A program made the translations under genes and the position numbers. From positions 1-63,479 of the forward strand of contig CAJTRU010000012.1 in assembly GCA_910579085.1 (NCBI GenBank): a DNA stretch of 63,479 nucleotides, written 5' to 3'. This stretch comes from an uncultured Lachnospiraceae bacterium (GTDB taxonomy: Bacteria > Bacillota > Clostridia > Lachnospirales > Lachnospiraceae). How positions within the stretch are numbered: the stretch's first letter is position 1; every line of letters starts with the position of its first letter. Of the stretch, positions 54,091-63,380 are shown piece by piece. The notes beneath the pieces are model-generated. The model ran no database searches, was not told the DNA's origin, and worked only from the letters and a program-made list of their open reading frames with translations.

Positions 54091-55698
54091 ATGAAAAGAA
54101 ACGCATTTTTCCAGCTTGTACACAGGAAGGACGGGATTTATCTTAAGTCATATCCTGCTGTTGAGGGAGGCCTGCCATTAAAAAATGATGATATTTTGAC
54201 ATATCTTGTTAAAAAACAGTATAATGACATAGACCTTTCAATTATTAAGGAATTTGTCGACACAGCAGCCAAAAAACCAAATGCATATGTAAAGGTTATT
54301 GATGGCACAAGGCTGCCAGAGAATGAATATGCCCTTATTACAACCGGTGCAGACCGGCGTATGGCAAAGTTAAGGCTTTTTCCGCCATCAAATGAAGGAA
54401 AGCGTATTAGTATGGTGGATTTAATGGATTTAATAAAACAGAATGGCATTAAATATGGAATTATAGAGAAAAATATAGAAATAGCCCTTAAAGGAAGGAT
54501 TTACTGTACAGATATACTTATAGCCAGGGCAAAGCTGCCAGTACAGGGAAGGAGTGCAAGCATTGAATATTTTTTTGATGTAAACAAGACCAGTACACCA
54601 CAAATGGCAGAAGATGGCAGCGTAAATTTCCATAAGCTTGATATGATTGAGCGTGTAAAGGAAGGGCAGCTTCTTGCAAGGCTTACACCTGCAAAAAAAG
54701 GGTCTGATGGCATAGATGTGCTTGGTATGCCGTTAAATCCTGCCAAAGTTACTGTACTTTCATTAAAACATGGCAAAAACATACATCTGTCAGATGATAA
54801 ACTTGAGATGTATTCGGATGTTTCTGGAAATGTTACCCTTATAGAAGATACTGTATTTGTTTCAAATGTTTATGAAGTACCAGCAGATGTAGGGCCTTCA
54901 ACTGGTGATATAGATTATGACGGAAGTGTAGAAGTAAAAGGAAATGTGCTTACAGGATACACAGTAAAGGCATCAGGTGATATAACTGTTAATGGCGCTG
55001 TTGAGGGGGCAGTCCTGGACGCAGGAGGCAAAATTGTCCTGAAAAGGGGAATACAGGGCATGGGCAAAGGTAATATGAAGGCAAAAGGCGACATTATATC
55101 AAAATTTATAGAAAGTTCCAAAGTAACAAGTGGCGGCAGGATTATATCAGATGCTATTATGCATAGTGATGTCGTTTCGCAGGACTGTGTACAGGTACAT
55201 GGCAAAAGAGGGCTTATCGCAGGAGGCAAGGTAAGGTCTGCAACAAAGATTGAAACAAAGACAGCAGGTTCATCAATGGGAACACAGACTGACCTTGAAG
55301 TTGGCATTGACCCTTCAATAATTGACAGATACCGTGGCATTGAAAAAGAAATAGAACTTTTAAGCAATGAGAAAGAAAAGTTAATGCAAAACTTACAGAT
55401 TTTGCAGAAAAGGCTTAAAACAAAAGGAAAACTTGATGATGACAAAATGAAGATACTTAAAGTAAACAGCGCAAGGATAAAAGAGATTGATGAACAGATA
55501 GAAGCAGATACACAGGAATATGAAAACCTTGAGGCAGAACTTGAGAAAAAAGCTGGTGGTGGCAAAATAATTGTTGAGGATATAGCATATCCTGGTGTAA
55601 AACTGACTATATCAAATGTTGTTACCTATATACATACAGAAACCCAGCACAGTGCATTTGTACGTGAAGGGGCGGATATACGTATAAGGGGCATATAA
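54091..55698 (+). CDS. FapA family protein (DUF342)
   Basis: The 535-residue protein has the DUF342/FapA layout. A variable N-terminal part comes first. A beta-helix-like region then shows Gly-rich repeats such as DYDGSVEVKGNVLTGYTVKA and a segment with GDITVNGAVEGAVLDAGGKIVLKRG. It is followed by a coiled coil (about 410-490, EKEIELLSNEKEKLMQNLQI). Some members affect polar flagellum or polysaccharide functions, but the biochemical role is not settled. Its place directly after fliA suggests a motility connection. Confidence 0.82.
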   Translation: MKRNAFFQLVHRKDGIYLKSYPAVEGGLPLKNDDILTYLVKKQYNDIDLSIIKEFVDTAAKKPNAYVKVIDGTRLPENEYALITTGADRRMAKLRLFPPSNEGKRISMVDLMDLIKQNGIKYGIIEKNIEIALKGRIYCTDILIARAKLPVQGRSASIEYFFDVNKTSTPQMAEDGSVNFHKLDMIERVKEGQLLARLTPAKKGSDGIDVLGMPLNPAKVTVLSLKHGKNIHLSDDKLEMYSDVSGNVTLIEDTVFVSNVYEVPADVGPSTGDIDYDGSVEVKGNVLTGYTVKASGDITVNGAVEGAVLDAGGKIVLKRGIQGMGKGNMKAKGDIISKFIESSKVTSGGRIISDAIMHSDVVSQDCVQVHGKRGLIAGGKVRSATKIETKTAGSSMGTQTDLEVGIDPSIIDRYRGIEKEIELLSNEKEKLMQNLQILQKRLKTKGKLDDDKMKILKVNSARIKEIDEQIEADTQEYENLEAELEKKAGGGKIIVEDIAYPGVKLTISNVVTYIHTETQHSAFVREGADIRIRGI

Positions 55699-55717
55699 AA
55701 AGAAAGGGGGACGCCAT

Positions 55718-56041
55718 ATGTCATTAACTATTGATTATCTTGCAATGCCGCCAAAGTCCCAGGAGGTTTCACAGATAAAGACAGGGGAACAGACGCGTAT
55801 AAACCAGGAACAGCAGGAGGTTGCAACACAGTTCCAGAATACTGTTAAGCAGCAGTCCGAAACAACAGTACGCCGCAGGGATGTGGATAATGAAGAACTA
55901 AAAAACGAAGAACGCAATAAAGGCAAAAACAAGAAAAAACAGTCAAAAGAGGCTGCTAAAAAAGAGGAAGAAGAGGAAGCTAAAGAAAAAGAAAGAGCAG
56001 TAACCCCGTTCAGGGGAGGGCTTTTTGATATGAAAATATAG
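55718..56041 (+). CDS. Uncharacterised 107-residue charged protein
   Basis: I do not recognise this family. After MSLTIDYLAMPPKSQEVSQI the sequence is highly polar, with Gln-rich and then Lys/Glu-rich segments (EEERNKGK-type runs, KKEEEEEAKEKE), and it ends with the distinct FRGGLFDMKI. No membrane helix is present. A GGGGG site precedes the ATG. It is located between the FapA and SwrB-like genes, so a role in motility or envelope function is possible but unproven. Confidence 0.7.
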   Translation: MSLTIDYLAMPPKSQEVSQIKTGEQTRINQEQQEVATQFQNTVKQQSETTVRRRDVDNEELKNEERNKGKNKKKQSKEAAKKEEEEEAKEKERAVTPFRGGLFDMKI

Positions 56042-56108
56042 AATTATATTACTTTATAATGGTTATACTGCTTTACTATAAGTTAAGTAAGATGAATGGA
56101 GATATACA

Positions 56109-56984
56109 ATGGCAATTTTAGAAGCAATAATGGTTATAATCGGGCTTGGTGCAGTATTTTTAAGTTTCAGGGCAACGGATGGCAATAGTACAGATACCAG
56201 CACAAGCAGTGCCAGCGGGGAAGAGCTTAAAAATGTTACAGATAAAGCAAAAGAAGCCTTAGACAAGTTTGACGGGGATATAGAGGCAAAAGCAGAGGAA
56301 GTTTTAAACAGTACAGATAATAAACTAAGCACTATATTAAATGAAAAAATAATGGGGCTTAGTGAGTATTCAGACCAGATTTTAGATAAAATGGAAAAAA
56401 ACCATTCAGAAACAGTATTTTTATATGATATGCTGAATGAGAAGGAAAAAGAGATTAAAGAATTAGTACATGATATTGATGTATTAAAGGCTGATATAAG
56501 GGACGAACTGGCAAAAGAGTACCAGGAACACAGGAAACGCCTTGGAGAAGCATGCAGCAGCATACCACAGGCAGCAGTACCTGTATATAATAATGCCATA
56601 CTGCCAGATGAATTATATGGCATTTCTACAAGTAACACTAATACAGTCCTAGAGGATACAGTACAGGAAGGCATAATTACCATGCCAGTTACAGAACTAT
56701 CATATGAAGACGGAGATGACACAAACTCTTCTATGTATGATGTAGAAATAGCCAGGATTGAAGAACAGGAAATACGGGAGAAATCATTACGCAGGCTTTA
56801 TGGCAGTATGGGAATAAGTGATATACAGGCAGCAGCAATTGAAGCAGGAATAGACCATGTAGACCGCAGTGATGAAATTATTTCCCTTTATAAAAAAGGG
56901 CGTTCTGTGCTGGAGATATCTAAAATGCTTGATATAGGGCAGGGCGAGGTAAAGTTTGTTATAGATATGTATAAAGCAAGCTGA
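56109..56984 (+). CDS. SwrB/DUF6115-like membrane-anchored coiled-coil protein
   Basis: The 291-residue protein has a single N-terminal membrane helix (MAILEAIMVIIGLGAVFLSF), a long coiled coil (about 40-150), a variable segment and a C-terminal helix-turn-helix-like domain, RSDEIISLYKKGRSVLEISK then MLDIGQGEVKFVIDMY. That domain resembles the one ending SwrB proteins of Bacillus. SwrB promotes flagellar assembly and is encoded just after sigD, as this gene is near fliA. The name is given as a likeness rather than an established orthology. Confidence 0.62.
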   Translation: MAILEAIMVIIGLGAVFLSFRATDGNSTDTSTSSASGEELKNVTDKAKEALDKFDGDIEAKAEEVLNSTDNKLSTILNEKIMGLSEYSDQILDKMEKNHSETVFLYDMLNEKEKEIKELVHDIDVLKADIRDELAKEYQEHRKRLGEACSSIPQAAVPVYNNAILPDELYGISTSNTNTVLEDTVQEGIITMPVTELSYEDGDDTNSSMYDVEIARIEEQEIREKSLRRLYGSMGISDIQAAAIEAGIDHVDRSDEIISLYKKGRSVLEISKMLDIGQGEVKFVIDMYKAS

Positions 56985-57024
56985 CAAGGCTGTTTTAAGT
57001 GTAATTACGAAAGGAAATAAATAA

Positions 57025-57660
57025 ATGGATAAGAAACCGTTTTTAAGGGGGTTTGGCACAGGGGTTTTATTTGCGGCGGCCATACTTGGAATATCATTTA
57101 CCGTAAGGACATCAGAACCAGCAACGATAGCAAGGGCAAAGAAACTCGGGATGGTTTTTGAAAGTAATAACCAGAAAGGGGTATTGTCTGAAACAAAAAC
57201 ACCAGAAGAAACAGTTATGCCAGAAACATCAGGAAATCCAGACAGTACAGCAACACCAGGCAATACAAGTACACCAGCAGGCACAGCTGCTCCTTCAGGT
57301 ACACAAAAACCATCAAAAGAAAGGGCAACAGAAAAGCCTGCTGCTACAAAAGTGCCTGTAGCAACAAAAAAGCCTTCAAAGAAAGATAATGATATTGGAA
57401 AGCAGTTTGAAGATGAAAAAAATAACTTAAAGAAAGATATTGAGGATGAAAAGAAACAGCTTACAATTAATGATGGTGACTGGTCTGGGAAAGTAAGCAA
57501 GGAATTAGAGGATATGGGAATTATAGATAACGCGGCAGCATTTGACAAATACCTGTCAGATAATGGATACAGTGGTGTAATAAATTCAGGCACATATGAT
57601 GTGTCGCCAGATGACACATACCATGAACTTGCAGAAAAGATAACATCACGTTTCAAGTAG
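57025..57660 (+). CDS. MltG/YceG-like N-terminal domain protein without a catalytic domain
   Basis: The 211-residue protein has an N-terminal membrane anchor (about 9-27, FGTGVLFAAAILGISFTVRT), a long Thr/Pro/Ala/Lys linker (about 60-120), and a C-terminal globular part. That part, with ELEDMGIIDNAAAFDKYLSD and INSGTYDVSPDDTYHELAEK, resembles the LysM-like N-terminal domain of the MltG lytic transglycosylase. The glutamate-containing catalytic domain is absent. It could be a peptidoglycan-binding or scaffold protein. Similarity is partial, so the name is tentative. Confidence 0.6.
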   Translation: MDKKPFLRGFGTGVLFAAAILGISFTVRTSEPATIARAKKLGMVFESNNQKGVLSETKTPEETVMPETSGNPDSTATPGNTSTPAGTAAPSGTQKPSKERATEKPAATKVPVATKKPSKKDNDIGKQFEDEKNNLKKDIEDEKKQLTINDGDWSGKVSKELEDMGIIDNAAAFDKYLSDNGYSGVINSGTYDVSPDDTYHELAEKITSRFK

Positions 57661-57717
57661 GAATGGGTATGCCTGTTGTAAATTTATTCTGTTAATTATG
57701 GTATTATGGAGGGAATT

Positions 57718-58494
57718 ATGGAGTTCAGGCCTTGTATTGATATACATAATGGTTCGGTCAAACAGATAGTCGGGTCAAGCCTTAATGATACTGGCAGCAC
57801 TGCTGTAAATAATTTTGTATCTGGCATGGATGCGGGCTATTATGCAGACATGTATAAGAAAGATGGTTTTGCAGGGGGGCATATAATAATTCTTAACCCT
57901 GAAGGCAGCCCATATTATGAAGCAGACATGCAGCAGGCATCAGAAGCACTCAGGGTATTTAGCGGAGGCCTGCAGGCAGGAGGCGGCATAAATCCAGGAA
58001 ATGCAAAGAAATTCCTGGATATGGGGGCGTCACATGTAATAGTTACATCATATGTATTCAGGGATGGAATTATAGATTATACAAGGCTCAAAGAACTTTC
58101 AGCAGTTACAGGCAAAGAAAGGCTTGTATTAGACCTTAGCTGCCGTTATGCAGATGATGGCTATTATATAGTAACAGACAGATGGCAGAAAACCACAAAA
58201 GAAAAACTTGGCAAAGAACTTTTGGATAAACTTGGAAAATATTGTGATGAATTTCTCGTACATGCTGTTGATGTAGAAGGAAAAGCATCTGGAATAGAAA
58301 AAGAAGTTATAAGCATACTTGCAGGCTGTAACAATAAAGTAACATATGCAGGCGGAATTCATTCAATAGAAGATATTACTTATATAGAAGAGCATGGAAA
58401 AGGAAAAGTAAACTTTACTATAGGAAGTGCCCTTGATTTATTTGGTGGAAACATTCCTTACAACAGTTTAAAGAAATATGCTGTAAACAAGTAA
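57718..58494 (+). CDS. hisA: HisA, eukaryotic-type ProFAR isomerase
   Basis: HisA converts ProFAR to PRFAR in histidine synthesis. This protein belongs to the form first known from eukaryotes: MEFRPCIDIHNGSVKQIVGS at the start, GGLQAGGGINPGNAKKFLDM in the middle, then LVLDLSCRYADDGYYIVTDR and VTYAGGIHSIEDI. The TIM-barrel length of 258 is normal. The ATG at 57718 has GGAGGG upstream. It lies at the end of the motility cluster, away from any his operon. Confidence 0.85.
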   Translation: MEFRPCIDIHNGSVKQIVGSSLNDTGSTAVNNFVSGMDAGYYADMYKKDGFAGGHIIILNPEGSPYYEADMQQASEALRVFSGGLQAGGGINPGNAKKFLDMGASHVIVTSYVFRDGIIDYTRLKELSAVTGKERLVLDLSCRYADDGYYIVTDRWQKTTKEKLGKELLDKLGKYCDEFLVHAVDVEGKASGIEKEVISILAGCNNKVTYAGGIHSIEDITYIEEHGKGKVNFTIGSALDLFGGNIPYNSLKKYAVNK

Positions 58495-58533
58495 AACATA
58501 TAATAATTAACACAGGATGTTTTACATGCCAGA

Positions 58534-58566
58534 GAAAAGACTAGCATAGTTGCCAGTCTTTTTTTA
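58534..58566 (+). terminator. Terminator ending the fla/che-hisA unit
   Basis: AAAAGACTAGC and GCCAGTCTTTT form a stem with a six-base loop and an A/C mismatch, followed by a run of Ts. It is the first strong terminator after codY. Confidence 0.75.
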
Positions 58567-58795
58567 TTTCCATATAATGTAATCTGTATTTATATAAAAA
58601 GTGTAAAAAATATTGTAATATAAATGTAACAAAGTTGTATCAATCTGTTATAATATTTATGAATAATATGAAAATCTGTACATTATGTAAAAAACTTGCA
58701 TAAAAAATGCCATAGTCTTTTATATAAAATGCATAAAAAACAGCACCTCCAAAATAACAGTTTTTTCTTAGCAGAACTAAAATAGGGATAAGGGG

Positions 58796-58823
58796 TTGAA
58801 ATTTTTAAAATTTATGTTATAAT
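58796..58823 (+). promoter_or_regulatory. Sigma-A promoter of the wall-hydrolase gene
   Basis: TTGAAA (58796-58801) and TATAAT (58818-58823) are 16 bases apart. The 58567-58795 stretch before it is AT-rich and noncoding, with no other clear signal. A leader of about 60 bases is implied. Confidence 0.6.
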
Positions 58824-58890
58824 TGTTACATAAATGTTAAGAAAAAATATAAGAAATGTTTCAACAAGGATTTGGAACAAGGAGGTTGTT

Positions 58891-59652
58891 ATGAAGTTAA
58901 AAAAATTTGCAGCGCTGGCACTTATGTTTACAGCAGCTTCGGGATTAGCAATGAAGCCAGCTTCAATGGTTACAGCAGTTGCAAGTGAGGTAGTTTCTGA
59001 GGGGCCGGCTATAGAAGCAGATAATACACCATATTATACAGATGTAAATACAACTGCTGCTGATACAGATACCACTGTTAATACAAATACAGATGTGGCT
59101 GCAGGGGAAAATACAGATACAATAAATAACACCAGTAGTGATACAGATACTTCAGATAGTAATTCAAAAAACAAAACTGCCAAAAATAAGAAGAAAAGCA
59201 AACCAAAGACAAAAACAAATAAAAAAGCAAGCAAGAAAACAAGGAAGAAAAGCAAAAGCAATTATTCAAAGGCAGATTTAAGGCTTATGTCAAGCATAAT
59301 TAACTGTGAAGCTGGAATTGAGCCATACCAGGGCAAACTTGCTGTCGGAATAGTTGTTATGAACCGTATTAAATCAAAAGATTTCCCAAACACATTAAGG
59401 GGAGTTATATACCAGAGTGGCCAGTTTTCACCAGTCAGGAACGGTTCATTAAACAGAAGGCTTTCAGAATATGACTCTGGCAGGATTAAATCAAAGCAGT
59501 GGAAAACATGCATAAAGGCAGCCAAAAAGGTATTAAACGGCCAGCGTACTATTTTATACAGGGGAAAAGAAAAGAAAATGAACAGCTTTTACTTTTTCAG
59601 TGTAGGTTTAAGAGGGGCACGCCTTAGTGTTGGAGGACATAAATTCAAATAA
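58891..59652 (+). CDS. SleB-type cell wall hydrolase
   Basis: The 253-residue protein has a signal peptide (MKLKKFAALALMFTAASGLA) and a Thr/Asp/Asn-rich segment (about 40-85). A strongly basic Lys linker (about 88-125) then leads to a SleB/Hydrolase_2 domain. The domain shows LMSSIINCEAGIEPYQGKLA with the expected catalytic Glu, VVMNRIKSKDFPNTLRGVIY and SGQFSPVRNG. It cleaves peptidoglycan, and SleB itself acts in spore germination. The AAGGAGG (58879-58885) selects this ATG over the one at 58834. A vegetative-type promoter suggests a growth role. Confidence 0.82.
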   Translation: MKLKKFAALALMFTAASGLAMKPASMVTAVASEVVSEGPAIEADNTPYYTDVNTTAADTDTTVNTNTDVAAGENTDTINNTSSDTDTSDSNSKNKTAKNKKKSKPKTKTNKKASKKTRKKSKSNYSKADLRLMSSIINCEAGIEPYQGKLAVGIVVMNRIKSKDFPNTLRGVIYQSGQFSPVRNGSLNRRLSEYDSGRIKSKQWKTCIKAAKKVLNGQRTILYRGKEKKMNSFYFFSVGLRGARLSVGGHKFK

Positions 59653-59710
59653 TAAATATAAAAATACAAAAACTTTTAGAGAGATTAATTAATATAGATT
59701 AGTTTTACTG

Positions 59711-59739
59711 GGGCAGATTTAAAAAGTCTGCTCTTTTTT
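59711..59739 (+). terminator. Terminator after the wall-hydrolase gene
   Basis: GGGCAGA and TCTGCTC (one G-U pair) form a 7-bp stem, followed by six Ts. Confidence 0.8.
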
Positions 59740-59858
59740 AGTAAATTTTAAGAAAGTATTTGCAGCATACAAAAATTATACTTTTATATTTTTGTATATT
59801 GTGGTAAAATATTAAATAGCGTTTTTAGCTGTATAAGAAAATCAAAGGAGGAACGATA

Positions 59859-61538
59859 GTGAGTAGTCCGGTTGATGAAAAAGAAACTGTTTCGCGTAAT
59901 TTTATTGAAAATATTATTGATAAAGATATTGAGGAGGGATGCTGTAAGAAAGTTGTTACACGCTTTCCACCTGAGCCGAATGGTTATCTCCATATAGGTC
60001 ATGCAAAGTCAATAGTCCTTAATTCAGGGCTTGCACAGGAGTATGGTGGTGTTTTTCATCTGAGGTTTGATGATACTAATCCAATAAAAGAGGAATCAGA
60101 GTTTGTTGAGTCTATTATAGAAGATGTAAAATGGATATGTGGTGATTTGGATAAAAGCCAGGTTTATTATGCATCAGAATACTTTGATACAATGTATGAA
60201 TGTGCAGTAAAGCTGGTTAAAAAAGGAAAAGCATATGTTTGTGATTTGTCTGCTGAAGGGATAAGGGAGTACAGGGGTACATTAAAAGAACCAGGCAGGC
60301 CAAGTCCCTACAGGGAACGTACAGTTGAAGAAAACCTTGATTTATTTGAACGTATGCGTGCAGGTGAGTTTGAGGACGGTTCAAAAGTACTGCGTGCTAA
60401 AATAGATATGGCATCACCAAATATGAATATGAGAGACCCTGTAATTTACAGGATTGCAAGAATAAACCACCATAATACAGGTGACAAGTGGTGCATTTAT
60501 CCTATGTATGATTTTGCGCATCCTATAGAAGATGCAATAGAAGGTATAAGCCATTCAATATGCACACTTGAGTTTGAAGACCACAGGCCGCTTTACGACT
60601 GGGTAGTGCGTGAGCTTGAGTTTGAGAACCCGCCAAAACAGATTGAATTTGCTAAACTTTACCTTACTAATGTTGTTACTGGTAAACGTTATATTAAAAA
60701 ACTGGTTGAAGATGGCATAGTAGATGGCTGGGACGACCCAAGGCTTGTTTCCATAGCAGCACTCAGACGCCGTGGTTTTACTCCAGAGTCAATACGTAAT
60801 TTTATTAAATTATCAGGTATTTCAAAGGCACAAAGTTCTTCTGATTATGCAATGCTTGAATATTGTGTACGTGAGGACTTAAAACTTAAGCGTCCCCGTA
60901 TGATGGCAGTATTAGACCCTGTTAAGCTGGTAATAACAAATTATCCTGAAAATGAAATAGAATACCTTGATGTTTCCAACAACCAGGAAAATGAGGAAAT
61001 GGGCACACGCAAAGTGCCATTTGGCAAGGAGCTTTACATTGACAGGGCTGACTTTATGGTTGAACCGCCAAAGAAATATTTCAGGCTTTTCCCAGGCAAT
61101 GAGGTAAGGCTTATGAATGCCTACTTTGTGACATGTACTGGATATGAAACAGATGATAGTGGCAATGTAACAGAAGTATATTGCACTTATGACCCTGAAA
61201 CAAAGAGTGGAAGCGGTTTTGCAGGAAGAAAGGTAAAAGGGACAATACACTGGGTCTGCGCTGAAACAGCAGAAAAAGCAGAAGTCCGTTTATATGAAAA
61301 TATTGTAGATGAGGAAAAAGGGGTATATAATGAAGATGGTACAATTAATTTAAACCCAGATTCATTAACTGTACTTGGTAACTGTTATATAGAGCCAGCA
61401 CTTGCAGAAGCAGCGCCTATGGATAGTTTCCAGTTTGTAAGGCATGGTTATTTTTGTGCTGATTTAAAAGACTCACGCAGGGATAACCTTGTATTTAACA
61501 GGATAGTTTCACTAAAGAATTCGTATAAACCAGATTAA
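59859..61538 (+). CDS. glnS: Glutaminyl-tRNA synthetase
   Basis: GlnRS charges tRNA-Gln directly. The HIGH motif lies in FPPEPNGYLHIGHAKSIVLN, FDDTNPIKEESEFV follows, and the KMSKS loop appears as NVVTGKRYIKKLV, a degenerate form. GWDDPRLVSIAALRRRGFTP and RPRMMAVLDPVKLVITNYPE are typical. The start is GTG with AAGGAGG seven bases upstream. The 559 residues are normal for the bacterial enzyme. Most Firmicutes instead use the GatCAB route, so the presence of this gene marks a lineage with GlnRS. Confidence 0.94.
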   Translation: MSSPVDEKETVSRNFIENIIDKDIEEGCCKKVVTRFPPEPNGYLHIGHAKSIVLNSGLAQEYGGVFHLRFDDTNPIKEESEFVESIIEDVKWICGDLDKSQVYYASEYFDTMYECAVKLVKKGKAYVCDLSAEGIREYRGTLKEPGRPSPYRERTVEENLDLFERMRAGEFEDGSKVLRAKIDMASPNMNMRDPVIYRIARINHHNTGDKWCIYPMYDFAHPIEDAIEGISHSICTLEFEDHRPLYDWVVRELEFENPPKQIEFAKLYLTNVVTGKRYIKKLVEDGIVDGWDDPRLVSIAALRRRGFTPESIRNFIKLSGISKAQSSSDYAMLEYCVREDLKLKRPRMMAVLDPVKLVITNYPENEIEYLDVSNNQENEEMGTRKVPFGKELYIDRADFMVEPPKKYFRLFPGNEVRLMNAYFVTCTGYETDDSGNVTEVYCTYDPETKSGSGFAGRKVKGTIHWVCAETAEKAEVRLYENIVDEEKGVYNEDGTINLNPDSLTVLGNCYIEPALAEAAPMDSFQFVRHGYFCADLKDSRRDNLVFNRIVSLKNSYKPD

Positions 61539-61550
61539 GGAGGTAATCAG

Positions 61551-62432
61551 ATGAGTTTATTTAATGGTCTTGAAAAATTTGGGCTTGGAAAGCTTCAGAA
61601 AATGGATGTATTTGAAAAGGATGAGAAGAAGGAGGAAAAGGCAGCGCCAAAGCCAGAACCAAAGCCTGAGCCAGCACCAAAGCCTGAAGTCCATGAGTCA
61701 GACCTGCTTTTTGACAAGTCATATACATGTCCTGTATGTGACAAGGCTTTCCGTTCCAAAATGATTAAAACAGGCAAGGTAAAGCTGCTTAAACAGGATA
61801 CAGATTTAAGACCAATATACAAGTATGTTGATTCTATAAAATATGATGTATTAGTATGCCCAAGATGCGGTTATGGTGCACTTAGCAGGTTCTTTAAATT
61901 TATGATGCCATCACAGGCAAAGCTTATCAGCGAAAATATATCAAGGAATTTTAAAGGACTGCCAGAAACAGGTGACACATATTCTTATGATGATGCTATT
62001 GCACGTTACCAGCTTGCCCTTGCCAATGCTATCGTAAAGAAAGCAAAGGCAAGTGAAAGGGCATATACCTGCTTAAAAATGGCATGGCTGTACAGAGGAA
62101 AAGCGGAGACACTGCCAGAAGATACTCCTGACCGTGATAAAATAATAAGTGAACTTAAAAAAGAAGAAGAGTCACTGCTTGTTACTGCATATGAGGGATT
62201 TTCGGATTCATTCTTAAAAGAGGATTTCCCAATGTGCGGAATGGATGAGCTTACTGTTACATACCTTGTAGCAGAACTTGCAAGGCGTGCTGGCCAGTAT
62301 GATGATGCAGTACGCTGGATTTCAAGGGTGCTTACATCAAGAAATGCAAGTGAACGTATTAAAGAAAAAGCCAGGGTTGTAAAAGACCTTGTAGAAGAAG
62401 ATAGAAAGAACGAAGAAGAAACACAGGCATAA
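61551..62432 (+). CDS. DUF2225 family zinc-ribbon protein
   Basis: The 293-residue protein matches the DUF2225 family. A Glu/Lys/Pro-rich N-terminal stretch is followed by two Cys pairs (SYTCPVCDKAF and VLVCPRCGYGALSRFF), which look like a metal-binding site. A helical, TPR-like region (about 140-280) follows, with ERAYTCLKMAWLYRGKAETL. The function of the family is unknown. It follows glnS by 12 bases and probably shares its transcript. Confidence 0.8.
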   Translation: MSLFNGLEKFGLGKLQKMDVFEKDEKKEEKAAPKPEPKPEPAPKPEVHESDLLFDKSYTCPVCDKAFRSKMIKTGKVKLLKQDTDLRPIYKYVDSIKYDVLVCPRCGYGALSRFFKFMMPSQAKLISENISRNFKGLPETGDTYSYDDAIARYQLALANAIVKKAKASERAYTCLKMAWLYRGKAETLPEDTPDRDKIISELKKEEESLLVTAYEGFSDSFLKEDFPMCGMDELTVTYLVAELARRAGQYDDAVRWISRVLTSRNASERIKEKARVVKDLVEEDRKNEEETQA

Positions 62433-62463
62433 TATATATTACAATACATGTAATTAAACACAT

Positions 62464-62503
62464 AAAACCTGCCCCTCTGCCATATAACAGAGGGGCAGGT
62501 TTT
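62464..62503. terminator. Bidirectional terminator between convergent genes
   Basis: AAAACCTGCCCCTCTG and CAGAGGGGCAGGTTTT form a perfect 16-bp stem with an 8-base loop and A/T tracts on both sides, so it can serve the + strand DUF2225 gene and the - strand gene that follows. Confidence 0.92.
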
Positions 62504-62557
62504 AATATATTTCCTTGCATTATTTTTTAAGAAATTTCTTTCTATGTAGCATTATTT

Positions 62558-63271
62558 TTATTCTTCAAAATAACTGTTAGTTTTTATAATACTTCTAGGT
62601 ACTGCATCTTTAGAGTTTTTCCAGGGTTTATCCTCATTCCGGTAATCAAATTTATCAATAAACCATTCCAAATCATCAATTACGCGCTGCATATTTTCAA
62701 AATAAACATTGTCCAGGTCATTTATAAATTCCTTTTGTTTAGTGCCATTTAATGAACTTGAAGCATCATATAACATACCATAATGTTTGTTACAGAAGCC
62801 TTTGCACTGGGTGAATTTACTGCGGAAACTGTCATCATTTACGTAACAGTGCAGTACAGTGGCTATGTAACGTCCAAATACATTTTTAATACGGTTACAG
62901 ATAAAACACGAATTTTCAAGATTTGAAGTATATTCATTTACACCTGCCTGTTCCTTTTTTGCAAAAAGCCCTTTTTTAGATGGCTGTGATGACTTACTGA
63001 TATGCTTAAGCTTATCTGTAGAATACTTCATATGTGTATGCAGCATAAGGGCAACCCCAAGCCTGTTCTGGTTTTTATAAAGCTGTTTCATATGGTGGGT
63101 ACAAAACCCTGTCTTGTCAGTTTCAAGCCTTATATCATCCTCCATATAACTAGGGCCAAGAGTGAAATCAACAGCTTCATGTTCAAGTTCCGTATACATA
63201 AGGCAGAGCGGACATTCACAGTCCTTGCTGAAAGCATCATTAACTGGAATAGTATATAATTGTTCTTTCAT
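62558..63271 (-). CDS. DUF6062-like Cys/His-rich protein
   Basis: The 237-residue protein is cytoplasmic by appearance, with four Cys/His clusters: CECPLC, GFCTHH, CFICNR and CKGFCNKHYG. These suggest metal binding. The layout resembles DUF6062 proteins of Lachnospiraceae, whose function is unknown. The start MKEQLYTIPVNDAF at 63271 is preferred; GGAGG lies 13 bases before it, rather far, and a longer in-frame start at 63316 adds 15 residues. It is the only - strand gene in the window. Confidence 0.7.
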   Translation of the reverse strand: MKEQLYTIPVNDAFSKDCECPLCLMYTELEHEAVDFTLGPSYMEDDIRLETDKTGFCTHHMKQLYKNQNRLGVALMLHTHMKYSTDKLKHISKSSQPSKKGLFAKKEQAGVNEYTSNLENSCFICNRIKNVFGRYIATVLHCYVNDDSFRSKFTQCKGFCNKHYGMLYDASSSLNGTKQKEFINDLDNVYFENMQRVIDDLEWFIDKFDYRNEDKPWKNSKDAVPRSIIKTNSYFEE

Positions 63272-63324
63272 AAATTTCTCAATTCCTCCATTTAACAGGA
63301 TTATCTTCAGATACATATAAATTC

Positions 63325-63353
63325 ATTATACATGATTTAGTTTTATGTTGCAA
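63325..63353 (-). promoter_or_regulatory. Sigma-A promoter of the DUF6062-like gene
   Basis: On the - strand TTGCAA (63353-63348) and TATAAT (63330-63325) are separated by 17 bases, about 55 bases before the start codon. Confidence 0.65.
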
Positions 63354-63380
63354 TCGGGTTCTATATATGATAGATGATTT

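Noticed and set aside
59653..59858. T-box leader upstream of glnS
   Set aside because: Only the terminator of the preceding gene is found and the remaining leader is too short; no T-box core sequence is visible.
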